Source of the DNA: Notospermus geniculatus
Taxonomy: Eukaryota > Nemertea > Pilidiophora > Heteronemertea > Lineidae
Assembly: GCA_002633025.1 (NCBI GenBank)
Contig: NMRB01001898.1
Span: 38,487-102,486 of the forward strand
Length of the DNA stretch: 64,000 nt
Reading direction: 5' to 3'
Shown here: one piece after another, positions 10,560-22,944 of the stretch
Position numbering within the stretch: the first letter of the stretch is position 1
How the letters are laid out: each line of letters opens with the position of its first letter
Position numbers and translations under genes: made by a program
The notes under the pieces: model-generated
Databases searched by the model: none
What the model was told of the DNA's origin: nothing
What the model saw: only the letters and a program-made list of their open reading frames with translations

Positions 10560-12356
10560 AGCAACGATCGGTGGACCACCGGTGGCAGAAGAAGGGGAAA
10601 TCAGCGCACCGGTGGCCAGCAACGGTATTTGGTGGCCCACAGTCGGACCACTGGTGACAATGTGCTAGAGCGTATCGGCGACACCACCACTGGAGCAGCT
10701 TGGATGTCGGCGCGACAGCCACAGTGGACCCGGTGGTGAATTGATGGCAAACTCATATCTATTGCCTGTAAAATGTTTCAAAAATTCAGATTTCCTAAAC
10801 CAGATTTCTCCTTTTTAAAACTACAAATCATAGTAGGTCACCAGTTCGACATGGGGACATAACAATTATTCTAGTTAGCCAAAAAATAATACAGAAACGC
10901 CGACTTTCGAAAACAAACACATAAGAATATTGCATTGATAAACTATGGTTTGAAATCTGAGATACAATGTTTAGGCTGTGAATGTTTCTCTTTCAGAAAT
11001 ATGAAAACAACAAGCCTTTCGGCTACATGGTTCATTAGAGGTTGCGACAGGCAAGGGATTTTTTCATGAAGCGGTCAAACCGTCAGTCGTTGCAGTATAT
11101 TGGGTATGTGCTGTCATTTCACAAAGAAGAAAGGGACAAGAGGCGGATTACAACAATACTTGTATTTGATCTTCATCGCCATTACAGCATGATGGCCTCC
11201 ATTACATCAGTCACAGTTTTCATAAATAAATGGATGTCCATTTTCTACAGTCTATAAATCCTCAGCAACCAGCATTGTTTACATGCTGAGCATTCCATTC
11301 CAGGTCAGCTGGTCAGGTCATGATCACTACCGCTGCCTGGTATAGGCTATAGTGTTAGTCTAGCTGCCCACCACCAGATGGCTTGGTGGGCGTTAAACAT
11401 CGTTCTCCTCACCCTGTACCAATACATCCTGGATGAAATAAAGCAATACAGAATACCAATCCTTAGTAATCCACCGTCATCTACACATCCAACCATATGT
11501 GACTGTCATATCATAATAAGAGAGCGAAAAAGTACTTTCTTGCCTCGATATGCTAGCACTGCATCGGCCATTGTCGGCAGTATCGTCAGCAACGGCCTCA
11601 TCACCGCAATAGACCTTATAAACCTCCTCTTTGCACTCCTCCATTAAAGGACCACGATATTGCTTCCCAATTCTGCGTTACACCTACCCGCGTTAAGGGA
11701 GACCTCTATTGACGACTTGGTAAACTACACATGCTACTACGTGCATTGTAGTGTAATCATACATTCTCCAGCACTCGGGCGAAAGGCTGAAGTACAGTAT
11801 TGGAGAATGGTAGCGGTGGCGCCGGCTGTCGACAGAAAGTGGCAATACCGTGGTGCTTTAAGTCACAGAAACACGGAAATCTACATGTACCACAATAGAT
11901 TTAACAAAACATGATGTATCAGACAGTATTAAAACAATATTTACTTAGGCTAAAATCAACTGAGTTACCCGTTATGAACTATTTGCTAAGCTGCACGGAG
12001 GAGATTACCGGTGTCTAGATAATCTCCTCCTTCCTGCACATGTATTATGGAGCGTGTGCATGTGAGAGGTAAGACAATCTCCATCCACGCAGGCATCTAT
12101 CGTATAATACCTCTGCCACACCAGCTGCCGTAGTCTCGTAGCCATCCAAACTTTTTCTCCCAAATGATGACAAATACTTGTCATTTCGGCGTGGTCAACG
12201 AAAAGAACCTTTGTTATTAAGTGTATATTGTTATATTTACGTATCAAGGGAATGAAATTTCTCCTTCACAAGTTAGAGTGGAAAATCCCAAAAATATTAG
12301 CCTTTTGCAAGCTCTCAAATTTCTAATATCTAAATGAAATGGTCCATGGACCATGT
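10560..12356. other. Interior of the large DNA element, no gene recognised
   Basis: Short open frames only, without recognisable domains or consistent splice signals. The start (10560-10740) is GC-rich with repeated GGTGG/CCACC words; the rest is unique-looking A/T-rich sequence. Confidence 0.5.
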
Positions 12357-13281
12357 GCTCACCTGAGTGAACGTACCAGAAAAACAAATGAAAAATGTTA
12401 AATCGAAATGTTCCAGGGTCATGTATCCTCGTTGGATGCACCTGATAAAAATTTGAGGACAATCCAGTTACAGTTCAGGAGTTACTGGACTTTGAGCTTT
12501 GGTTTTGGCCACCTGGTGGCCAAGCAGAGAATCGAATCGGACCGAAAAGTGGTGTCATAAGTCATCTGACATAGGGGTGTATATGTACCAAGTTTCAAGT
12601 CAATAGCCCAAGCAGTTACGAAACGCGCCACCAAAAATGACTAAATTTTGAACTTTGACCTCTGTGACCTTGAAAAGTTGGTCAAATCAAAAACCCCTTA
12701 CTTATGTCATGCATCCTCGTTAGAAGCATCAATGATAAAAATTTGGAGATGATTCAGTCATTAGTTCATGATTTATTTCACGTTTTGTGTTTTGGGTTTC
12801 CGACACCTGGTGGCCAAGCTAAGAGTCAAATCGGACCGAAACTTGGGGTCATAGGTCATCTGACCTAGGGGTATATATGTACCAAATTTGAGGCCAATAG
12901 CACATGCGGTTACAAAACGTGCCATTTAAAGGCAAAATTTTGAACTTTGACCTCTGTGACCTTGAAAAGTAGGTCAAACCAAAAACCCGTTACATATGTA
13001 ATGTACCCTCATTAGATACACCTATGATAAAAATTTGGAGGTGATCCAGTCATTAGTTCAGGAGTTATTGCACTTTTTGTGTTTTTGGTTTCCGCCACCT
13101 GGTGGCCAAGCTAAGAGTCGAATCGGACCGAAACTTGGTGTCATAGGTCATCTGACCTAGGGGTATATATGTACCAAGTTTCAGATCAATAGCTCCAGCG
13201 GTTACGAACCGTGCCCTGCTAACGGACGACGACGACGGACGACGGACGCAGACCCACGACAAGAGCTCACTCCAGGTGAGC
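12357..13281. mobile_element. Foldback element with three internal repeats
   Basis: Ends GCTCACCTGAGTG and CACTCCAGGTGAGC are inverted repeats. Inside, a unit of about 290 bp is repeated three times (each has GACCTCTGTGACCTTGAAAAG, CCACCTGGTGGCCAAGC and CATCTGACCTAGGGGT), ending in a GAC/GACGACG-rich stretch near 13220-13250. No protein is encoded. A related two-unit array lies at 32520-33100. Confidence 0.7.
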
Positions 13282-14205
13282 TAAAAATAGGCCACAATAT
13301 TTGCCAAATACCACGTTTATAAAACAAAAATCATCCCCTCCAAATTTCAACTGGAAAGGTTCCATGGCTGAGAAAATCCGCGAACATAAACCGTGAAAGA
13401 AAATCAAGGATGATAATAATGGTCACTCTAGTGAACCGATAGGCCTAATTGTATAACATCGGTTTTCTCTAAACCATACAAAAGAGTTGCTGTGCATTGA
13501 TCTACCCTATGCAATATTGAACTCCACATAGCTTTTCGGCCTATTAGCTAAGGTTAAAGTCCGCCCTTTCCCTTGTGCAGACCTGGCACAAGCAAGGTGG
13601 TAGATGGTATGGGCCATGTGTTGGCGCAACGTTGGTTGGAGGTTGTCCAAAGTTTGCTACGTACCGGTACCGCAAGTAAAAGGTTGGTAAATGGTTGGGA
13701 TAATGTCGGAACTTACCTGAAAACAACGTTTGGCCCAACATACATGTAATTCGCGGGTGCAAAATGACGCTGGCCCAACGTAGGATGCCAATGTTTGCAT
13801 AACGTTGGCTGGAGGTTGTCAAAAGGTTCCTACATATGCTATAACGTCAATAAAAGGTTGACAAATGGTTGGGCCCCATGTCGGAACTTACCAAACCACA
13901 TCATTGGCCCAACATAATTCGCGGGTGCAAAATGATGTTGGTCAAACGTAGGATGCCAACGTTGGGCCAACGTACACACATACATGTACCCGGTATACGT
14001 TGTCCACTGACGTTATCAACGTTGTGCCAACGTCGTTCTGCTGTCTGGGGAATGAAACCATGTTTAGTCTAATTGCTGGTTTGTATAATAATTCCATGGT
14101 TTTGTTTATACTTTTACCTGGATGAAATGCCCTGGTAAGTCAAAATAGGTACATTTATGGTTTGAAAAAATGATATTATTGCAAATAATTTATGTACGGT
14201 AAACA

Positions 14206-15155
14206 ATTAAAGCTGAACTGCATGAACAAAAACACCAGAGCGCCGCAGTATGGTGGTCTACAGAAGTGCAAACGCCCTTCGAAACACCTCCAGAACATGA
14301 TAGACCACCAGCGTATTTGGTGGCGCCACTGTATTCAATCTCAGGCTTTCTATCGAGACACATCAAGAGATAGTGTCCAAGTGACAGAGCCTGGGTAGAG
14401 TTAGTACAATCCGTAGGAACTTGAGCATGAGGTTGGCCAGGGTTCTTTAGTGCTTGCGCGCAGTCAAAATATGTGGTACAATGGCAATAACTTCGGCATC
14501 AACAAATAATACACCACTCGTCTGAGTTTCAGAAACTCAATTTGGTATAATTGCAAACATGTTGCACATAAATCTTATTTTATTTCTTTTGTCATAGTTT
14601 TGTTATTTGAATATATTTTCACAGAAACGCAATGTACTTGATATGAGCAATAATGCATACATGACTCGCGCGATGTGTGTGTATTTGGAGAAAGAATATT
14701 TAATTGATTGCGGTAATTATGGCCAAAGGGATAAAATAAGAATTATCCTCAACCTATACATAATGATATCTGATGACGTTGATATACGTCAAATGAGTGT
14801 TGTATTGTTTTTGAATGCATAAATGTTTTCAACTGGTGCTTTGGTAACACCATCAATGTCAAAAAGACGTGAATACTATAGAATAGTGACCGACTTTACT
14901 CTCTGGTTCGGTAAGAACCTAATGCCTTCGACCTGCAGAAGTCACTGGATGCCATGTCTTGATGTTGCTCTATTGACTGACTCAGGGTGAATACAGTGGC
15001 GCCACCAAATAGCCTGATAGTCTATCATGTTTCGGAGGTGTTTTGAAAGTGCCTTATGGTCGTTTGTATTTCTCTTGACCACCACCGTGGCGTGGTGGTG
15101 TTTTTTACTGCTCGGATCTCCAGTTTTTGTTCATGCAGTTCAGCTTTAAATTCCC
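14206..15155. mobile_element. Foldback element, about 950 bp
   Basis: Outer inverted ends TTAAAGCTGAACTGCATGAA (14206) and its complement (15129-15150), and inner inverted arms of about 80 bp (GGTGGCGCCACTGTATTCA at about 14320 versus TGAATACAGTGGCGCCACC at about 14990). No open frame of note. Confidence 0.75.
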
Positions 15156-16016
15156 ACATGGCGCCCCATGGGGATACAGGATATTTTTATTACGCACTCA
15201 ACTGTAGTTTTTCCTGGACCTACAGAACAGGTCACAATTGACATCCCTAAATTCGCGTAACTTACGCAACAATTACTCACGAGCTATGACATGTAGCCGA
15301 ACAATTTCTGGAGTAGACTCACTCAGTCAGTCGCCACGCGCGGCGCTGGAGTAGCTTCCCGCGGAGCGACTGACACCACTCGACCAAATCTCGTGAAATC
15401 TCGCTTTACTGGTCGCAGAACGTTGCGACAGGCCGAATCGACGCGCTATGAATGAATGACAATAATGTAGCAGTCACATGATGTTTGGGTAGAAAATGGG
15501 TGATGTTGCTGGCAAAATCACAGTCGAATGACATCTAAATATTGACTGGAGTGGACCCATGACCTGCAAGTGCCCGTCCCGTGATCTACTTAGTAAAAAA
15601 AGTGCGTAAATGCGGCTGCGGCTAGCTCTCTCAATGTATTGACCGTGCATAAAATATACACGAGTGGTGTCAGACTCTGTAATGGTAATGTAATGTAAGA
15701 GTCTGACCGCGTGAGACTATTTCTGGAGGCGAATGACTCGAGGGAAACTCAAACGGGAAATCCCGGCCCAACCTCGTCTCACGGTTCGTCGCTCGCTACT
15801 CGTAGTCTTTGGTGCGGGCGGTAGTTCCTGATGTCAGGTCACGTGATAGAATGGACCCCTAGAGAGTTTTACTCGTCTTGTGTGTTTATAATCCTTTTTT
15901 GTGACAATCCTCCAGGCACCTATGAATAGGCCTAGAAAAGGTGTAGGCCTATCTGCCAGTGTTTCCGTAGGTCAGCGTTTCCCCTGCTTGGGAAACGCTG
16001 GCAGTTAGATCACGGC
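15156..16016. other. No gene recognised
   Basis: Moderately GC-rich with several CpGs around 15300-15800. The segment 15950-16010 (GCCAGTGTTTCCGTAGGTCA, then GGGAAACGCTGGCAG) recurs at 53030-53080, so it is a repeat fragment. Confidence 0.4.
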
Positions 16017-16160
16017 CCCAGAGTTAATCAGTGGAGTAGGCCTAGGCTACTCCTCTAAAATTGGGGGAAAGTGAGCATACAATGGCCAAATAATTTGGCC
16101 ATTGTATGCTCACTTTCCCCCAATTTTACGAGGAATACTCCACTGATTAACTCTCCAGGG
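16017..16160. repeat. Near-perfect hairpin, about 70-bp arms
   Basis: Centred on AATAATT near 16093. Arms run from CCAGAGTTAATCAGTGGAG through GGGGGAAAGTGAGCATAC to the complement. A short TAGGCCTAGGCTA insertion breaks the left arm. Confidence 0.85.
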
Positions 16161-16299
16161 GCCTGTGCCAGTGGTTAGATCGACACATTCCTCTGTGGAT
16201 GGATCCATGTAAACCAGTATCCAGTTCCACCGTGCAGCACTATCGTCAGATGTAGGCTAGAGACCACTCTGTGGTCTAGGATCCATGACCCTTTGGCTT

Positions 16300-16412
16300 G
16301 TGGCACAGGGACCTGACGCAAGATATCTTGCGTCATGACCCTAGGGTCATAACCGTAATTAGGTAATATAACCCTAGGTTTTAGCCTACATGTTGGGTCA
16401 GGTCCCTGTGTA
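16300..16412. repeat. Nested hairpins
   Basis: TGACGCAAGATATCTTGCGTCA is a perfect palindrome at 16313-16334. It lies inside an outer inverted pair, CACAGGGACCTGA and TCAGGTCCCTGTG. Confidence 0.75.
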
Positions 16413-17822
16413 CCTATTGGCAAGTCGCTGCTTATTATTCCTTCAGACAATTGTTAGGGAACATTCACAGATAGGGAACATTCACAAACGTGACACCATG
16501 CAGTGTTGATTTAGTCAGTTATCACATAGGAACTTGAGCCTATGCTGCTGTGCTCCTTCTAAATAAAAATCCAGTGTCCCCCTAAACTAAAGACAGTCCG
16601 TTCTGGAGACGCATTTCATCTGAAAGAATGCCTTTTATTCTTCCCAAATGATTGCATGCTCCTCTTAGAAAGATGCTTTTAGGTGAAATTTCGGCCGACT
16701 TTGGTGAGGAGTGAAAACTGCCGTGTACATCAAATGTACAGTGTACTCAGCGCAATGTATTGTTAGAAGGAGCATTAGGCCTAGGCCTACATGTTTCTTA
16801 GTGGTTATGAACATCCCCAGGTGAACATCTTTGATTGCCCGCTTGGCTGGTAGGCTTTGTCATGCAATGAAGCTGAAGGGCCTCACTTCGATCTAGGCCT
16901 ACATTGTGGGTAGGCCTAGGCCTAATACTAGTAGGCCTATTGGGCTGTTCGCCTTTGAAAATGAAAGAGGGTCGATTTTTCTTTATTTTTTGTCTTTCAC
17001 CAGGAAAGGAAAGTTGCAGGGCGTAAGAGAACATTTCACTTACCTGTGAAGTCCACGTCTTTTGTTTGTAGAGAACGAAAAGGGGCTAAAATCCTGAATA
17101 TTATTTAAAACGTCACGATTTTGTTGGCAGCTCGCTCATCTGCTCGCTTGTGCGAAGTCCGGAAATCAGCCGTCTGACGCCCACAGGGAATTGTCCGATG
17201 GGAAATCCAAACTAATCTCGTCCCCAGGAGCTAGGCCTATACTTCCCACGCGTTCTTCCATCATCGTCATCAAGTACAATGTACATTGTTACAACAGAAG
17301 GCGCTCCTGCCTCGCACCAATCTGTTACGCCGTGCTCACAGGATTGTGGGAAATCAAGATGGCGCCGGGTGATTGACAGCGAACTACTTGGCTTGACTGA
17401 TCATGTGATCCCTCGATCCCCGTAGTTACTAGGATCAAAATACCTACAAACCTCTCTTATTATGATAGTTGTTACTTGCCATACAATTATTCACAAAAAA
17501 TCTGTAAATATTTTTGCATTAAACAAAGAATGTTAAGCAGTCACTTGGGACTTATTTTATCCCTACGCTGTGATGAGGTCGCGGACGTACACGTCGGCCA
17601 AATCTGGCCGATGTGATGCGTTCCACGGGGTCGAGGATTTTTTCCATATACCATCGTCATTAGTTCCTCGATTTGCCACCAGGAGCGCTTCATACCACTA
17701 CTAAATATGGTAGATATAGGTTAATGTATGCGACGCGGGAAATTCCCTGAATAACAGCTTCGCACGTGGTGACCCACTCCCAACAGCGGGAATCCCATGG
17801 AGGATGTGCTGCTTGTGTGGGN
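16413..17822. other. No gene recognised; possible CpG-rich promoter-like segment
   Basis: No exon with coherent splice signals is seen. Around 17190-17380 the sequence is CpG-richer and contains AAGATGGCGCC, which resembles a YY1/initiator-type word, but no first exon can be tied to it. An isolated N at 17822 marks low sequence quality. Confidence 0.3.
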
Positions 17823-18261
17823 ACAATCTGAAACTCTAGAAAAGACTGAGCTGAAACCCAAATGTAGAACTAACACCTGTGTAGACAGGATGAGTGAGCA
17901 ATTAAGGAAAGAATAGTGTCCAAGCACCACAAATGGTTGCTGGACCAAATTAAGGAGAAACTTCCCCCTGGTAGGCCTATTTCGTTTTAGGTTTTCCAGT
18001 TGTGGAGGGCACGTGGCTCCCCTTCTGGTCTAGGCCTTGTTCCCCCCCCCCCTTTGCTCTATTCCTCCTCGCCCTATTCTTCTCATTGCTCAGTGATTTG
18101 CATTATCCATTCTGTTTTTTTCCTACAAATCTGGAAGTTGACTTCCTTTTATTTTCTTTTACTTTGTGTTGACCTTCGTGCATTTTTCGCTTTGTGCTTG
18201 TTATGTATTACACATGTCATAAACAAGTCGGGCGATTACATCTACCTTTTGTAAATACTTA

Positions 18262-18990
18262 TTGAGACTTAAGCGGTCCACAATGGACTCTATTGTGTAC
18301 GGTGAGCTTGGCCGATTCCCCCTGGAGATAGCCATAAGGGCGAAAATGATTGGTTTTTGGGGTAAAATAGTTTCACAGGAGGGACTGGCAAATAGAATGT
18401 ATCACTTGATTCTTTATAGACACCAGAATGGAAAACCTTCGAAGTGGCTACGCTGTATTGAAGACACCCTGAATGGCTGTGGTCTGGGGGGAATCTGGCT
18501 AAGCCACCAGTTTCCAAATGTTAAATATCTGACGGAGCTCGTTAAACTTCGATTAAGAGATCAATTCATCCAAAGTTGGTACCAGAGTTTGCAGGATAGC
18601 TCCAAAGCTTGCACCTACAGAGAGATAAAGACCGTGTGGGGTTTCGAAAGTTATCTAACGTCCCTATCTATTACAGAACGTGTTACTCTTTGTAAATTTC
18701 GATGTAGTAATCATAAGCTACCTATCGAGGTAGGTAAGGCATGCTAACCTTCCCAGAGACCAGCGTATCTGCGATAAATGTAACGATGAATTACTTGGTG
18801 ATGAATTCCATCTTATTCTTGTGTGTCGCCACTACACAGACCTTAGAAATAGATTATTCCCTCCGTATTTTTCTACGAACCCCAATAGGTACAAACTGGT
18901 GTCTCTATTTAATGCCCCACCTGAAAAACTCGTGAAATTGACTAAATTTATTCGGGGAGCGTGCCCCGGTATCCGGTGACCAGAACGAGC
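18262..18990 (+). pseudogene. LINE reverse-transcriptase C-terminal region, 5'-truncated and frameshifted
   Basis: Encodes VYGELGRFPLEIAIRAKMIG, then KFRCSNHKLPIEVG, then in the next frame RDQRICDKCNDELLGDEFH and a final FIRGACPG. This is the conserved tail downstream of the polymerase domain in CR1/L2-type LINEs, with a Cys/His zinc-knuckle-like end. A frameshift lies near 18740. There is no RT catalytic motif (truncated). Confidence 0.75.
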
Positions 18991-19878
18991 AGTCCGGACG
19001 TATGTCCAGTTCGGTATTTGTCAGGGCCGTGTGGGTCTCCAGGATGCCATGGGGCGCCCTCTCCTGCTGTATCAATCATTTGGATGTGACGTCACCCTGC
19101 GTGATATCACTGTATGTGGTAGAGTGAGACGTTGTATGTTGCAGAGAGATGGCAATAAATATTAAATATTATCCGGAGAGCGTACTCCGGTATCCGGTGA
19201 CCCGAACGAGCAGTCTGGATGTGTACCCAGATCGTGCCGTGTGGGTCGCCAGGATGCCATGGGGCGCCCTCTCTTGCTGCATCAACCTTTTGGATGTGAT
19301 GTGATATCGCGTGATTTCGCTGCTGTCTCTCTGCAACATACAATAAACATAAAGCACTATCCGTTGTATTAGCCACATGTATTCGGATGTGATGTGACCC
19401 TGTGTAATATTGTTATGTGCTGCTGTGTGAGAGCAATAAATACTACAGATGTTATTTGGAGAGTGCGCCCCGGTATCCGGTGACCCGAACGAGCAGTCTG
19501 GATATTGATCCAGACCAGTAACTGATATTAACAGGGCCGTGTGGGTCTCCAGGATGCCACGGGGCGCCCTCCCCTGCTATGTTAATCATTTGGATGTGAT
19601 GTGATTCTGCGTGACATCTTATGCCCCCTTGTGATAAATGTATGTGGTAGAGAGAGAGAGCAACTAAATATCACTTAGAGAGAGCGCCCCGGTATCCGGT
19701 GACCCGACTGAGCGGCCTGGATGTGGATCCAGACCGGTAGTAGCGTTCGTAACAGAGCCGAGTGTGTGACTTGGGTCGCCAGGATGCTTCGGGGCGCCCT
19801 CTATCGCCGCACCAACCATCTTGATGTAATACGATCCTGCGCTCTTGCGCGACATGTTGTATGTTGTAGAGAGCTTAA

Positions 19879-19909
<31 letters not shown>

Positions 19910-19915
19910 ATATTT
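18960..19915 (+). repeat. LINE 3' UTR made of four tandem units plus AAAT tail
   Basis: Units of about 220-280 bp begin at CGGTATCCGGTGACC (near 18967, 19189, 19471 and 19691), each with CAGGATGCCATGGGGCGCCC or a close variant. They directly follow the LINE coding end and finish with a run of AAAT/AATA at about 19876-19912, the expected 3' tail. Confidence 0.8.
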
Positions 19916-20176
19916 ATTAAACCCTTTTCTTTCAGCTAAATCAGTTTCTCCTTAATTACATGTACATCCACTCCCTTTATTAGGTCCAGCAACCATCCGT
20001 GGGGCTTGGACACTTTTCTTTCCTTAATTACATCCACTCTCTTAATTAGGTCCAGCAACCATTTGTGGTGCTTGGACACTATTCTTTCCTTAATTGCTCA
20101 CTCATCCTGTCTACACAGGTGTTAGTTCTACATTTGGGTTTCAGCTCAGTCTTTTCTTAGAGTTTCAGATTGTAAA

Positions 20177-20240
20177 GTTCCACTTGAAAAAGACCCCGGT
20201 TGGGGTCGAAAATTCGTGAATTCTGGAGATTGACTTCTTG
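20177..20240 (+). repeat. Hammerhead-like dispersed repeat (copy 4)
   Basis: CTTGAAAAAGACCCCGGTTG, GGGGTCGAAAA and the hairpin AATTC-GT-GAATT followed by C. The C-U-G-A core is degenerate. Confidence 0.55.
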
Positions 20241-21797
20241 CTTATTATGACCTAACAATCATAATGTAAACAAGCCTGGCGGCGTAAATGGTTCACGTGG
20301 AAAGAGTTTGAAATAAAGAATGTTCGCAGGCGCATTAAACACATTAAACAGTCAAATGAAGTTGTCATAGGTAGCCTACGCAAACGAAGTGCATTCAATT
20401 CAGGCCAAAACACCGACTGAAAAACGTAAACAAAGCAACTCCCTCTCTATCATGATCGAACAAAACAGGCCTAACTCTGTACTCGCACAAAAAGGGTGAG
20501 TGATAATCCACTGCTCGTCCTATTTAAAACAACGATGAAAACGCTCATACACCCAATCTTGCACCATGGCTAAAGATAGAGACTGACCTCAAAACCACTT
20601 CTAAATATAAATCAACATGTGCGTCCGCCCTTGAGCCCGAGATAGAATGTGTGACCCCCGCATGGGTTTTAGCTAACCAGAATCGTTTCTCAATTATGAA
20701 ATCTCTACAAAACCACAAAATACAGAAAAAAACGTATTAATCGTGAAATAATCACAAAAATAAATAGCCGGGACACTTCTAGGCATAAAAACTAACCTAT
20801 CCCAGCTCATTGTCTTGAGATACGCTGATGCTTTAGTGCCGAAAAATCCGTTACAAGCTCATTTCGGACCGAATATAATGGTCACTTAAAGGGACTATAG
20901 GCCCACGTGAACCAATATGGAAACACATAAATTCTATGGAAATTTCCTTAAAATATTAGGTAAGAAAACTTTCGTAGCGGCATTAAGCTGGGTTTACCGG
21001 ACACCCGGAATGCGGAAGCGGTGTATGCTATGCATTTTCGCATACAACATATCGCTTCCGCATACCGAATACCGCATTCCGGATGTCTGGTAAACGCAGC
21101 TTTAAAATAGAATGCATTCTACTACACGACGCATATTTACAGAATACCGGTAATCACAGGTCGAAAGGACCAATATACATGTAGGCACTTACACGTACAC
21201 TCACACATCTACGTCAACGATAACACACGCTAATGCTATTTACATTTGCAATGTAAAAACTAACGTTCACATTATCGTTAACGGAGTGATTTCTTAAACT
21301 CTCGAATGTGAATAGAATTTCATAAAGGTACGTGTACTAGTATTCAAAATGACAAATGCATGATGAGAAATACATGTAGGCCCAGTCTTGGCTAATATAC
21401 ACCGGGAATATCAGCATTCATTTATATCAAAACCTCGCCACCAGCAGTGATTTTGGAAAATGTACATGTACAGTACGTCACAATAAAGGAATGTCCAGCA
21501 TGACTCAGCAAATTTCACCTGCGTTAAAGAACATCAACGGATATATTTGACACCTGCAGATCAAACTCTAATACGCGAAAAGGGAAAGGGACTAAGAAAT
21601 AAAGTGGTAAATAAAAAGTGTGAAGTTTTCCACTTTTGCGCGAATTTTCCAATTTCTCAACTTGGGGTGAACTTTTTCCTCATTTTGAGAAATATAGCCC
21701 GAAAATTTCTCAAAATGGGATAAAATTATATCAATATAATAATTATATTGGATAATTCGTGCAAAAAAGCAAAAATGTCCACGTCTTCTTTTCCACT
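20241..21797. other. Intergenic, no gene recognised
   Basis: Apart from the MITE at 20983-21105 nothing coding is evident. It contains dispersed words such as AACAAGCCTGGCGGCG near 20263, also found at 27030, 33795 and 47530, probably an element end. Confidence 0.4.
20983..21105. mobile_element. Foldback MITE
   Basis: Ends TTAAGCTGGGTTTACC and GGTAAACGCAGCTTTAA, inner GGAATGCGG and CCGCATTCC arms. A related copy is at 46371-46516. Confidence 0.8.
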
Positions 21798-21803
21798 TTT
21801 ATT
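21798..21803 (-). terminator. Candidate polyadenylation signal AATAAA for locus B
   Basis: AATAAA on the minus strand about 80 bp downstream of the terminal stop codon at 21882. Position fits, but the hexamer is common in A/T-rich DNA. Confidence 0.4.
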
Positions 21804-21881
21804 TCTTATTCCCTTGCGGAGCTTTTCGGAACGTCTTGGCATGATAGTCGTCCAGCACCCTTGCTCACCAAGAATGTCCGC

Positions 21882-22042
21882 CTAACAAGCTGTACTGTTC
21901 CTGATGGGCTGCTCACTTCGATAGCTTGGCAAGACGTTTTTTGTTATGTTTATCTTCTGTTCAATATTGATGTCCTGATTGCTCCTCACACTTAAGTTAT
22001 CTGTTCCGAAGGCCCCCTGGTTACCACTGCTGCCCTCTGAAA
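21882..22042 (-). CDS. Locus B terminal exon
   Basis: A 161-bp phase-1 exon after acceptor TTTTTAG, ending in TAG. It encodes SEGSSGNQGAFGTDNLSV, then NQDINIEQKINITKN and a Cys terminus; no transmembrane segment is seen. It joins in phase to the SEA-C exon at 22829-22944. The exon at 54985-55220 of locus C starts the same way (SEG) and shares an I-N-I-x-Q motif, so both are paralogous C-termini. Family and function unknown. Confidence 0.6.
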
Positions 22043-22828
22043 CTAAAAACCAAAATTGTATCATGTACAGTCGTTGACATCAGTTTATCTCCACCTGATA
22101 CCTTGAATATTTCAAATACTACTGGGCCATATTTAACACGGTTTGTTCCACATGAAAGTCACCCGTAGGCCCTTAGACCTTGGAGGAATTCCTCCAAGCT
22201 TAGACCTACCGGTACTCGTCATTCCACATCCATTTTGCGCGAGGTTTATGGCCGATACCTCCGCAACGGCTGGGTCAAATTTGACATATCATGGCCAGTA
22301 TTAACGTTCCTTTAGCGTTAAGGGACACTTTAAGTCAACCTTTAGCTAAATTTTATTTCAAGAACCAACCTTTATCTCGGGTCAAAGGATGCCTTTAGGT
22401 ACCCTTCTTTTGTATTGAGCAAAGGTTGGGTCGTTGCAAGAAACTCCCTTCCTTACAGGAAATGCTTTTCGTAGGTCTGGTCTGGAGTATCATTTAGGCT
22501 CGTATTTTAGAATGCTCCTCAACATAAAGGAGTTCCTCAAGGGTATTGTTCTCCTGTTGAGAACAATAGCCAAAGAAAGTGCAATGATTTTTTATGAGAT
22601 AAGTTTTGAGAAAATCATCCGTTCTGTCGGCCTTACGCGAAAAATGAAGATAGCAGAAAGATACCGACAAGAAAGACAAGTCAATTGATGTGCGGTGTGT
22701 CACGTGTGAGCCCGCCGGTGCGGAAATGTATCAGCTGTAAACCTCGTACCAACTGGAAGTGGAATGAAGAGTAAATGGATTTTTTTGTGAAGGGTACATG
22801 TAACATTCGATGTACATTCATGTCTTAC
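22043..22828. other. Intron with transposon fragments
   Basis: 22075-22150 is a fragment of the element at 33808-34668 (CCTTGAATATTTCAAATACT). 22308-22440 resembles the MITE at 42739-43509 (TTTCAAGAACCAACCTTTAT). No exon is seen. Confidence 0.55.
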
Positions 22829-22944
22829 CCAGAACAATTTGAAGGCCATTTCCGTCGTCCTCACACATCTTCTGAATCTTTTTAATCAAGGTCTCAGCAT
22901 TTCTGTTTACTTCAACCTTAATGTACACTATCGGGCAACCTTTT
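22829..22944 (-). CDS. Locus B second SEA domain, C-terminal third (exon)
   Basis: A 116-bp exon, phase 2 in and 1 out (acceptor TTTCATTGCAG, donor GTAAGAC). It encodes KGCPIVYIKVEVNRNAETLI and a helix. The position of the SEA autoproteolysis serine is Cys (G-C-P-I-V rather than G-S-I-K-V), so classical Gly-Ser cleavage is not expected. Confidence 0.72.

Larger units (their letters stand above)
9945..14110. mobile_element. Large TIR DNA element with subterminal repeats, about 4.1 kb
   Basis: Inverted ends share CCCAGACAGCAGA followed by ACGTTGGCACAACGT (left 9977-10012, right 14010-14050), with weaker similarity extending outward to CAAAACCATG on both sides. Many ACGTTGGCCCAACGTTG-type words occupy both subterminal regions (9995-10560 and 13600-14050). 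No transposase was recognised. A separate foldback (12357-13281) lies inside. Confidence 0.65.
17823..20176. repeat. Inverted duplication flanking a LINE
   Basis: 17823-17966 is the inverse of about 19940-20176 (for example AACACCTGTGTAGACAGGAT versus ATCCTGTCTACACAGGTGTT). The right side carries an extra partial copy (about 19965-20030). The LINE lies between the arms. The left arm starts right after an N, so an assembly contribution is possible. Confidence 0.75.

Noticed and set aside
18000-18254. 84-codon plus-strand frame upstream of the LINE tail
   Set aside because: Low-complexity C/T-rich sequence; not similar to LINE protein.
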